64,000 bases of DNA from Massilia sp. Root351 (lineage in GTDB: Bacteria; Pseudomonadota; Gammaproteobacteria; Burkholderiales; Burkholderiaceae_D). The notes under the pieces were generated by a model that was given only the letters and a program-made list of their open reading frames with translations, did no database searches and had not been told where the DNA came from. The stretch is taken from assembly GCF_001425045.1 (NCBI RefSeq), contig NZ_LMDJ01000031.1:405232-469231 (forward strand), in the 5' to 3' direction. Both the position numbers and the translations under genes were made by a program. Below, in pieces: positions 14,981-24,891 of this stretch (its first letter is position 1; the number at the start of each line of letters is the position of its first letter).

Positions 14981-17871
14981 CCCGTCGCCTGGACCGGGTT
15001 TTCTCCGCTCAGTGCGTGCAGGTCGGTCACTTCCAGGCCGTCCAGGTCTTGCGCGGTGTTGCCGACGAAGGCCGCGCGGCTGGGCGTGGCTTGTTTCAGC
15101 CACTGGCGCACCGCCAGCCGGATCTCATCTTGCGTGCAGGCAAGCACGCCGCTGCGGAAACGCTGCCGCTGCTCCGGGCCGATGCCGCGCGCCTGCAGGC
15201 TCCAGGCGTTCAGTACGGCGTCGAAGGGAGACGCCGGCCGGTCCAGCGACTTGATCACGCAAATGATCGCTTCCTCTATCTGCTCCGGGCTGAAGTCGGT
15301 TTCCAGCAAGTGGCCGATGGCGGCGGCGAAGTCGGCGTAGGTTCCGGCCAGGCGCGGGTCGCGGTAGGAACTCATGCTGAACAGGCGCAGGCCGCCGGCG
15401 TAGCTGGCCGAGCCGCCGTAGGCGCCGCCTTTCTCGCGCAGCGCCTGGTGCAGCAACTGGTGTGTCAGCAGTTCGGCGGCGACCGCCAGGGCCGGCGCCT
15501 GCGGGTGGGTCTGGGGCGGAGCGGGCCAGGCGATGTAGCAGTGGTTGACCTGGCCGGCGGCGTACAAAGCCAGGTTGGCGCGCGCTGCGCTGGCGGCGGC
15601 CGCCGCGCTGCCGCGCGCGGCGGCCGCTGCCGATTTCGCAGCCGGCGCCGCGAGCATGCCGGCCAGCGCCTGCGCGTCGTCCCCGGTGCCGGCGCACAGC
15701 ACCTTGGATGGACAGGAAACCACTTGCAGGTGGATTTCGGCCAGGCGCGCAGCGATGTGCGCCACGCCTTCGGGCGTCGCCGCCAGGCGCCCCAGCTCGC
15801 CCAGGAAGGGCAGCATGGCCACGCCGCCGCAGGCGTTCTCGAAGCGGCGCAACGGTGACAGCGGTGCGGTGGCTGCCAGCGACGCATACACGTTGCCCGA
15901 GCTGGCCAGGCCGTTGATGCGGTTTTTCACCATGCGGGCGACCAGGAAGGCGATGCGTTCATGCTCGTCGAAGCGCGGGCTGCCGATGTAGGCTTCCAGC
16001 ACGGCGGCCATATTCGCATGTTCCTCGCGCAGGCCGGTGACCGAGAACTGCAGCGCCAGGTCCAGCGTGTCGTCGGCCTTGACCAGCGCTTCCAGGCCAA
16101 GCTTGAAGGCAGGCACCATGCGCTTGCGCCATGCCCCGGCCTGTTCATAGCTGTGGCCGGCCACACCCAAGTCGCGCCGCAGGTCCGCATATAGCTGCAG
16201 CCACGGCCATGCCGATTCCGGCAGCGCGCCCACGTCGTATTGCACCACGGCGTAGGAGATGCCGTTGGAGGCAATCGGGAAGAGGTATTTGCCGTCCTGC
16301 GCGGCCGGAATGGCGGGCAGGGGGCGCGGATGCGGGCTGACATCGCCCGGCTTGATGCGGGGCAGCAGCGTGGTGTCGGACGGCAGGCGCTGGTGCGCAT
16401 CCAGCGCCACGCTGTCGGCTTCGATGCGCGCGCGTTCCTCGCCGCTGAGCGCGGCCAGCCTGGCGGCCAGTCCTTCCTCTTCCGCGGCCGCGCGCGCGGT
16501 GAAGAAGTCGGCATCGGGCACGATGGCGGCGTCCAGCCGGGCCGGCGAGTCGAGCAGCGCGCGCACCAGGCCCTTGAAGAAGGCCGGGTCGGCAATATGC
16601 TGTTCCAGGCTGCGCAGCACGGCCTCGCTGTCGAAGGCGCCCACCACGTCGCCGCCGCGCATGGCCACCGGCAGCGCCTGCAGCATGCGGTTCATCACGT
16701 TCGGCATGCGGCCGCTGGAGGTGTCGCGCTGGCTGTACTTGATGTCGCGCAGTGCGGCCTGCAGTGCCGATTGCGGCACGCCGGCGTTGGCAGCGTCCTC
16801 CAGCGCGGCCCACACGCGGGCGCGGGCATCGGCCAGCTGGTGCTGCGCCAGGCCGTCCATTCCCAGGTGGAACAGCAACTGGCGCGGCCCCGTATCCATG
16901 CCGTTCAGGCGCGAAGGGCGGCCGTAGCCGGCCGATTCCATGGCTTTCTTCAGTGGTGCGGAAGCGTCGCCCAGCAGGCCGGCCTGCAGCAGGTTGGCGT
17001 GGTGCTGGACGGTGGCGTCCGACGACTCGCCCATCAGCCAGGTGAGCTGGAAACCGAATTCGTCGCCGCGCGCGCTCTGCGAGGGTACGCGGATGGTGGC
17101 TTCGCGCGGCGCGGCGGCCGCCGCCAGCTGCGGCATGCGGCGCGGCATGGCGCCCGGCAGCCTGCTCAGCACCCGCTCGGCGACGTGGCGCTGTATTTCG
17201 GCGGCGGGAATGTCGCCGGCTGTCATGAACACCGCCTGCGACGGGTGATAGTGGCTGGCGTGGAAGTCCTTCAGCATCTGGTGGCTCAGCTCCGGTATCG
17301 CCAGCGGGTCGCCGCCGGAGACGACCTCGTAGGTGGTGTCCTTGAGCAGGGCCGCGCTGATGCCGTTGTACAGCGCCCGCGTGGGATCGGCGAACGCGCC
17401 CTTCATTTCGTTGAACACCACGCCCTGGTAGCGCAGCTTGCCGTCTTCCAGGGTGTGGCGCCAGCCTTCCTGCAGGAAGTTCAGGTAGTCCAGGCGCGGG
17501 AAGAAGGTGGCGTCCAGGTAGACATCCAGCAGGTTGAAGAAGTCGTTGCGGTCGGTGCTGGCGAAGGGATAGACGGTGCGGTCGGCATACGTCATCGCGT
17601 TCATGAAAGTGGCGGTGGAGCGGCGCAGCATGGAGAAGAACGGCGCACGCACCGGATAGCGCTGCGAGCCGCACAGGGCCAGGTGTTCCAGGATGTGGGC
17701 GCGGCCGTCGCTGGTGTCGGGCACGGTCGGAAAGCCGACCAGGAAAGCCAGGTCGGCTCCGGCGGTGGCCAGGTGGATATGGCGCGCGCCGGACGACGGC
17801 GCCACGTATTCTTCCACGGTGGCTTGCAGGGCGGCGATGCGGTGGCTGCGGACTAGTTCGAACGTGTTCAT
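14977..17871 (-). CDS. M16C zinc metallopeptidase (presequence-protease/insulinase-like)
   Basis: A 964-aa clamshell metallopeptidase. The inverted zinc motif H59-I-L-E62-H63 (GRAHILEHLALCGS) lies in the N-terminal M16 domain, with a downstream Glu in the VVFNEMKGAF segment as third ligand. An M16C-associated middle region and a second inactive M16 domain follow. There is no signal peptide, so it is likely a cytoplasmic peptide-degrading enzyme. RBS AAGGAAAG precedes the ATG at 17871. It sits 45 nt downstream of thyA. Confidence 0.9.
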   Translation of the reverse strand: MNTFELVRSHRIAALQATVEEYVAPSSGARHIHLATAGADLAFLVGFPTVPDTSDGRAHILEHLALCGSQRYPVRAPFFSMLRRSTATFMNAMTYADRTVYPFASTDRNDFFNLLDVYLDATFFPRLDYLNFLQEGWRHTLEDGKLRYQGVVFNEMKGAFADPTRALYNGISAALLKDTTYEVVSGGDPLAIPELSHQMLKDFHASHYHPSQAVFMTAGDIPAAEIQRHVAERVLSRLPGAMPRRMPQLAAAAAPREATIRVPSQSARGDEFGFQLTWLMGESSDATVQHHANLLQAGLLGDASAPLKKAMESAGYGRPSRLNGMDTGPRQLLFHLGMDGLAQHQLADARARVWAALEDAANAGVPQSALQAALRDIKYSQRDTSSGRMPNVMNRMLQALPVAMRGGDVVGAFDSEAVLRSLEQHIADPAFFKGLVRALLDSPARLDAAIVPDADFFTARAAAEEEGLAARLAALSGEERARIEADSVALDAHQRLPSDTTLLPRIKPGDVSPHPRPLPAIPAAQDGKYLFPIASNGISYAVVQYDVGALPESAWPWLQLYADLRRDLGVAGHSYEQAGAWRKRMVPAFKLGLEALVKADDTLDLALQFSVTGLREEHANMAAVLEAYIGSPRFDEHERIAFLVARMVKNRINGLASSGNVYASLAATAPLSPLRRFENACGGVAMLPFLGELGRLAATPEGVAHIAARLAEIHLQVVSCPSKVLCAGTGDDAQALAGMLAAPAAKSAAAAARGSAAAAASAARANLALYAAGQVNHCYIAWPAPPQTHPQAPALAVAAELLTHQLLHQALREKGGAYGGSASYAGGLRLFSMSSYRDPRLAGTYADFAAAIGHLLETDFSPEQIEEAIICVIKSLDRPASPFDAVLNAWSLQARGIGPEQRQRFRSGVLACTQDEIRLAVRQWLKQATPSRAAFVGNTAQDLDGLEVTDLHALSGENPVQATG

Positions 17872-17916
17872 GAGGCTTTCCTTGGACGGGGTCAGCCTAT
17901 CGTACACAAAGCCGGG

Positions 17917-18891
17917 TCAGACCGCCATCGGCGCCGTGATGGGCGCGTGGTGCCGGTAGCCTTCCAGCGTGAAATCGGCGGGCTCGATCTTTTCCAGCCA
18001 CTCCGGTTCGTACTTGCCGGTCTTGGCGAAATCGGGTACGCGTTCGGCAATCACCAGCCTGGGGGCAGGGAAGGGCGCGCGCGTGAGCTGTTCCTGCACC
18101 ATGTCCATGTGGTTCTCGTAGATGTGGGCGTCGCCGATGAAATAGGTGAACCAGCGCGGCGTGTAGCCGGTGAGGCGGCCCACCAGCGCGAGCAGGGCGG
18201 CGCCTTCGGCCAGGTTGAACGGCGTGCCCAGGCCGATGTCGTTGCTGCGCACGTACAGGCACAGCGAGATTTCCTTCGTTGTGGCGTTCGGGATGAACTG
18301 GTACAGCAGGTGGCAGGCCGGCAGCGCCACCTGGTCCAGCACGGACGGGTTCCAGCCGTGGAACAGGATGCGGCGGCTGCCGGGATTGTTGACGATGCTG
18401 TCCAGGCACTCGCGCAGCTGGTCGATGGCCTTGTACATCAGCACCTTGCGCACGCCGCCTTCCTCCAGCGGCGCCACCTGGCGGTAGCCGTTCTTTTCGG
18501 CGTCGGCGATCTGCGCGGCGGCGGCCGCGTCGAGCAGCTTGTAGCCCGGCCATTCGCGCCACTGCACGCCGTACACGGGACCGAGGTCGTCGGTGCCGGT
18601 GCGGTAGGGATTGTCCAGCCACTGCTGGTTCTCGTTGGCGTTCTGGTCCCACACCTTGCAGCCCAGCGCGCGGAAGTCGGCCGCGCTGCGCGAGGCGCGC
18701 AGGAATGCGCACAGCTCACCCACCACGGATTTGAACGCGAGCTTCTTGGTCGTCACGGCGGGGAAACCGTCCTTCAGCAAGTCGAAGCGCATCATGGCGC
18801 CGGGCACGCTGAGCGTGCGAATGCCGGTGCGGTTGTCCTGCCAGCTGCCGGTTTCGAGGACGGTACGGATCAGATCAAGGTATTGCTGCAT
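17917..18891 (-). CDS. thyA: thymidylate synthase
   Basis: Methylates dUMP to dTMP using methylene-tetrahydrofolate in the cytoplasm. The 324-aa protein has the catalytic cysteine motif LPACHLLYQF, the folate/dUMP-binding stretch RSNDIGLGTPFNLA, and the N-terminal DRTGIRTLS-like loop (DNRTGIRTLSVPG). It is longer than the 264-aa E. coli enzyme because of an insertion in the small domain, as in many betaproteobacteria. The ATG at 18891 has GGAG 6 nt upstream; the TTG at 18903 overlaps that ribosome site and is rejected. Confidence 0.97.
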   Translation of the reverse strand: MQQYLDLIRTVLETGSWQDNRTGIRTLSVPGAMMRFDLLKDGFPAVTTKKLAFKSVVGELCAFLRASRSAADFRALGCKVWDQNANENQQWLDNPYRTGTDDLGPVYGVQWREWPGYKLLDAAAAAQIADAEKNGYRQVAPLEEGGVRKVLMYKAIDQLRECLDSIVNNPGSRRILFHGWNPSVLDQVALPACHLLYQFIPNATTKEISLCLYVRSNDIGLGTPFNLAEGAALLALVGRLTGYTPRWFTYFIGDAHIYENHMDMVQEQLTRAPFPAPRLVIAERVPDFAKTGKYEPEWLEKIEPADFTLEGYRHHAPITAPMAV

Positions 18892-18941
18892 GCGGTTCTC
18901 CAACGTAATGCGTGTTTTTCAGAGCGGGATTCTACAAGGCC

Positions 18942-20597
18942 TTAGCGTTTCACGCTGCCACGGCCGGTCTTCCGGCTCGGCGCGATGGCTTGTGCGCGGC
19001 CTTCGGCGCGGGCTGCGGACTTGGCGCCGCGTCCGCCGGCGACGATGATTTTGCCCTGGCCCTGGCCCTGGCTTGCATTGCGGCCACCGCCGGCCGCCTC
19101 GGCCATGGCGCGCAGGGTGGCGGCGTTGCTGCCACGGCTGCCTGGCGCGGGTACTTTGGCGGCCGGGGCGCCCGGCTTGCCGCTGCCCGCCGCACCGCCT
19201 TTGCCGGCGCCGCCGCCGCCGGCTGCGCCGGTCGGCCGGCCTGCCGCCGCAGCGCCAGCCTTGCCGCGAGCCGGACCGCCGGCGCTGCTTGCTGCCGGGC
19301 CGCCGGCCTTGGCCCGCGCCGCGCCGCCGGCAGTCCGGGCGCCGCCCGCCGCTTGCTGTGCCAGCGCCGCCTTGCCGCCGGCAGGGCCGGTGAACGGGCG
19401 TTTCTTCTTGCCGGCCACAGCCTGCTTGGCGGCTGGTTTCGGCGTGCCGGTTTCCGGCACGCGGTGGTCCGCCTCGAAACCGGGTTCCTCTTCGCGGCGC
19501 AGCACCTGTTTGGTGAGCTTTTCGATGGCCGCCAGCAGGTCCACCTCGTCCGCGCACACCAGCGAGATCGCCACGCCGTCCGCTCCCGCGCGGCCGGTGC
19601 GGCCGATGCGGTGCACATAGTCTTCCGCCACGGTGGGCAGGTCGAAGTTCACCACCAGCGGCAACGCTTCGATGTCCAGGCCGCGCGCGGCCACGTCGGT
19701 AGCCACCAGCACCTGCACTTCGCTGGCCTTGAAGCGCGCCAGCGCGCGCAGGCGGGCCGGCTGCGGCTTGTCGCCATGGATGGAGTCGGCGCGGATGCCA
19801 TGCTCGACCAGCGTTTTCACCAGCACGTCCACGCCTTTGCGGGTCTTGACGAACACCAGGACCTGGCCCCAGCGCTGCTTCTTGAACAGGTGCAGGAACA
19901 GTTCCGGCTTGTGCGCCTTGTCGGTGGTGATAATCCACTGCTTGACCGACTTGGCGGCGATATTGCGCGCGCTGGCCTGGATCGACAGCGGGTCGTTCAG
20001 CAGGATCTCGGCAAGGCTGCGCACGTCGTCCGAGTAGGTGGCCGAGAACATCAGCGTCTGGTGCTCGTCCGGCAGCGCGAGCAGGATGGCTTCCAGGTCG
20101 TCCGCGAAGCCCAGGTCCAGCATGCGGTCCGCTTCATCGAGCACCAGCGACTCCAGCTGCTCGAACTGCAGCACGCCCTGGCGGAACAGGTCCAGCAGGC
20201 GGCCGGGGGTGGCCACCATCACGTCCAGGCCCTTGTTCAGCTTGGCGATCTGCGGTTCGATCGGCACACCGCCGTACGCCACGTGGCAGCGCATCGGCAC
20301 GTTGCGGCCGTAGCTGCGGAAGCTTTCGTACACCTGCTCGGCCAGCTCGCGGGTGGGCACCAGCACCAGGCAGCGCACGTGGTTCGGCGCGGCGCGTTCG
20401 CCTTGGCTCAGGCGCTGCAGCAGCGGAATGGCGAAGCCGGCGGTCTTGCCGGTGCCGGTTTGCGCGGCGGCCATCAAGTCGCGGCCGGCCAGCACGGCGG
20501 GAATGGCTTGCTTCTGGACCGGGGTGGGCGTGGTGTAGCCTACCGTGTCCAGCATGCGCAGCAGGGGATCGATAAGGCCGAGGGATGCGAAAGTCAT
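18942..20597 (-). CDS. rhlE: DEAD-box RNA helicase, RhlE type
   Basis: A 551-aa ATP-dependent RNA helicase for ribosome assembly or RNA turnover. Motifs in order: Q-motif (TTPTPVQKQAIP), Walker A AAQTGTGKT, DEAD, SAT, and HRIGRTGRAG. After the helicase core (~residue 390) a 160-residue low-complexity tail rich in Ala, Gly, Lys and Arg follows, as in RhlE-type proteins where the tail binds RNA. It follows the threonine-aldolase-like gene by 14 nt and precedes thyA by 50 nt. Confidence 0.93.
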   Translation of the reverse strand: MTFASLGLIDPLLRMLDTVGYTTPTPVQKQAIPAVLAGRDLMAAAQTGTGKTAGFAIPLLQRLSQGERAAPNHVRCLVLVPTRELAEQVYESFRSYGRNVPMRCHVAYGGVPIEPQIAKLNKGLDVMVATPGRLLDLFRQGVLQFEQLESLVLDEADRMLDLGFADDLEAILLALPDEHQTLMFSATYSDDVRSLAEILLNDPLSIQASARNIAAKSVKQWIITTDKAHKPELFLHLFKKQRWGQVLVFVKTRKGVDVLVKTLVEHGIRADSIHGDKPQPARLRALARFKASEVQVLVATDVAARGLDIEALPLVVNFDLPTVAEDYVHRIGRTGRAGADGVAISLVCADEVDLLAAIEKLTKQVLRREEEPGFEADHRVPETGTPKPAAKQAVAGKKKRPFTGPAGGKAALAQQAAGGARTAGGAARAKAGGPAASSAGGPARGKAGAAAAGRPTGAAGGGGAGKGGAAGSGKPGAPAAKVPAPGSRGSNAATLRAMAEAAGGGRNASQGQGQGKIIVAGGRGAKSAARAEGRAQAIAPSRKTGRGSVKR

Positions 20598-20611
20598 GGG
20601 AATCTTTATTG

Positions 20612-21706
20612 TTATTGGGCGGGAGCGGCCAGTTCGGCGCTCCACAGGGTAAGGATGGCGTGCAGGCGCTGGTCGCTGATGGCGAGCAGGTTGTCGCCCA
20701 CATACCATTCGGTGGCGCTGTGGCCCGGCAGCTGCGCCTGGCTGACGCGGTTGAACAGCCAGACGCCGTGTTTTTCCGCGAAGGCGTTGCGGATGGCGAC
20801 GGCGCGCTCGCGGTCGACCGGCATATGCAGATGCAGCAGGTTGGCTTGCGGGCGCGCCGGATTCGGCGCCAGCAGCGGATGGCTGCGCAGCGTTTCGAAC
20901 AGCGCTATGGTGCGTTTGAAGTACTGCGGCATGGCGGCCAGGCGCGCGTCGAACTGCATGGCGGCGGCCACCACGTAGGGCGTGCGGTGGATCACGTTGC
21001 CGCCCTGGCGGCGGAACCATTCCTGCGCCTTGGCCACAAAGCCGATGTTGCCCAGCAGCATGGCGCCGCCCAGGCCGCCGATGCCCTTGTAGAGCGAGAC
21101 ATAGACCGTGTCGAAGCCGGCGCAGATTTCGTGCAATGGCTTGCCATAGGCTGCGGCGGTTTCCCACAGGCGCGCGCCGTCCATGTGCAGGTGGATGCGG
21201 CGCGTGCGGCAGTAGTCCTTGATGGCTTGCAACTCGTCCCAGCCGGGGCACTGGCCGCCGATTTCGCGTGCCGGCAGTTCCAGCGACACCGCGCCGAGGT
21301 GGTCGGGCAGGGCCTGCAGGTCTTCCAGCGTCCACGGACGGTGCGGATCGCCGATCTGCAAGGCCTGGAAATGGCCCAGCAGCTGGTGGTTGCCGCGTTC
21401 GTGCCTGAAGATGTGGGCGGTGGGGTGCAGCGCCGCCAGCGGGCTGCCGCGCTCCATGCAGGCCAGGCGCAGCGCCGTCACCTGCGTCATGGTGCCCGTG
21501 ATGCAGAAGGCGGCCGCCTCGAAGCCCAGCAGGTCCGCCACCTTGCGCTCGAACGACTGGATCAGCGGACCTTCGCCGTACACGTCGTGCGTCACGTCGT
21601 TGGCGGCGCACCAGGCGGCCATGGCCGCGAACGTCTCGGCCGGCGCGGGCTGGCGATGGCCGGGCAATACGGTGTGGCACATCTGGCGCAGTTCGGCGTC
21701 GGTCAC
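20612..21706 (-). CDS. threonine aldolase / beta-eliminating lyase family PLP enzyme
   Basis: A 364-aa fold-type I PLP enzyme. The cofactor lysine is in YVSLYKGIGGLGGAML and the PLP-phosphate region includes GTMTQVTALRL. It most resembles low-specificity L-threonine aldolases, which split threonine into glycine and acetaldehyde. The active-site neighbourhood (HPTAHIFRHERGNH) differs from the textbook LtaE, so the substrate is uncertain. The start is GTG at 21706: GGAG lies 7 nt upstream, whereas the upstream in-frame ATG (21784) falls inside a hairpin and lacks an RBS. Confidence 0.8.
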   Translation of the reverse strand: MTDAELRQMCHTVLPGHRQPAPAETFAAMAAWCAANDVTHDVYGEGPLIQSFERKVADLLGFEAAAFCITGTMTQVTALRLACMERGSPLAALHPTAHIFRHERGNHQLLGHFQALQIGDPHRPWTLEDLQALPDHLGAVSLELPAREIGGQCPGWDELQAIKDYCRTRRIHLHMDGARLWETAAAYGKPLHEICAGFDTVYVSLYKGIGGLGGAMLLGNIGFVAKAQEWFRRQGGNVIHRTPYVVAAAMQFDARLAAMPQYFKRTIALFETLRSHPLLAPNPARPQANLLHLHMPVDRERAVAIRNAFAEKHGVWLFNRVSQAQLPGHSATEWYVGDNLLAISDQRLHAILTLWSAELAAPAQ

Positions 21707-21774
21707 GGGCAGTCTCCTGAAAGAACGTGATTTTACAGGACTGGCGCGGGCGGCAATGGTTGTGGCGCGAATCG

Positions 21775-21812
21775 CGGGCCGCATTGCCGCCTCAGGCGTG
21801 ACATGCGGCCCG
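21775..21812. terminator. 10-bp inverted repeat between ABC exporter and aldolase genes
   Basis: CGGGCCGCAT (21775-21784) and ATGCGGCCCG (21803-21812) are perfect inverted copies around an 18-nt loop that itself contains GCC/GGC. It lies in the 171-nt gap after the leftward ABC-exporter gene and before the leftward aldolase gene. It may terminate the seven-gene operon upstream; no U-run follows. Confidence 0.45.
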
Positions 21813-21877
21813 GCACGGCCGGTCGCCGCATGCGGATACGGCTCAGTAATATGCAGGGCGCGTTTGAACCGCCGTTG

Positions 21878-23793
<1,916 letters not shown>

Positions 23794-23797
<4 letters not shown>

Positions 23798-24891
23798 AGT
23801 TTCATGGGACTGGCATAGCCGGTCAGTTCCAGGTAGCCGCGCCCGGCGCGTGCGCCATCGCGGCTGAGCGTCACCGCACCTTCCCAGTACACCGCGCCCG
23901 TGCTGCGGCGCGAATCGAGCTCCTGGTCTTCCTGCAGGGGCGCAATCCGCCACAGCGTGTTGCCTGTGGCGAGCTGGGTGGCGACGGGATACTCGGCATT
24001 GGTGCGGGGCGAACGCCACCGCCGTTGCGGGGTAAAACTGACCTGGTCCGGCGCGTAATGCGTGATCTTACCGGATGCATCGCGCCATGTCGCGTGCGCC
24101 CATAGTTTAGCACCTGTTTTGCCGCGGATCTGGAAAGCCATCAGCGCGCCGCCGTCGTCGAGGTTGGCGCTGACCCAGTCCCAGCCCGCCGCGTCGTCGC
24201 CCAGCACCTGCTGCGACCATTCGTGATCCAGCCAGGTGGTGCCGGTGACGGCCTGCGGCTTGCCGCCGTTGCGGGTAATGGTGCCGCTGGTTTTCAGGTG
24301 CGGTTCGCTGTAGTAGTAGCTGGCCTGCTGGGGGTCCGTGCCCTTGCGCGAGTAGCCGCGTTCACCCTGCAGCAGCACCGGCTGGGTGGGCGCCAGGGTC
24401 AGGTTGAGGGTGAAGCTGGCGGCCGCCAGGGTGACCTGGTAGCTGCCGTCCGGGCGGCGCGCCATGCGCCAGTCGTCCAGTTTCACGTCGGTGTCGCCGG
24501 ACTTGGCGTAGGCCAGGCCGAAGCCTGCGCGGGCGCTGCGCTGGTCGTGCAGCAGCTTGCCCAGCGCCGGATCGGACAGCGCGGCATGCCCGATGATGAG
24601 CTGCTGCGGTGCGAATTTGCTGGGGTTGGCGCTGTCGATGCCCGTGGCGCGGCGGAAGAAAGTGACCTGGTAGCCGAGATCTTTGCCCTCGGGCGTCTTG
24701 AGCCAGCCGGTGGCGTACCACCACTCGGTCTTGTAGTCCGGGTGGGCCCCATAGTCCTGGGGGAAGGCCAATGTGGCGCCGGCGGGAAGGGGCGTGACGG
24801 CCGGGAAGAGGCGCGGGGCCGCCAGCGCCGCCGCCAGCGGCGCCATGGCGCAAAGCAGGGCCGCCAGCAGGCGCAGGAGGGGCGGCAACAT
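23794..24891 (-). CDS. AttH/lipocalin-like (CrtC-type fold) exported protein
   Basis: A 365-aa protein with a signal peptide (to ~26, ALAAPR) and the AttH/hydroxyneurosporene-synthase-like double beta-barrel markers: TEWWYATGWL near the start, YYSEPHLKTSGTI, and GTTWLDHEWSQQ with WDWVSANLDDG. This family usually sits beside an FtsX/LolC-type permease, as here. It probably binds a lipid-like ligand in the periplasm. Its ATG overlaps the permease stop by 1 nt (TGATG). Confidence 0.85.
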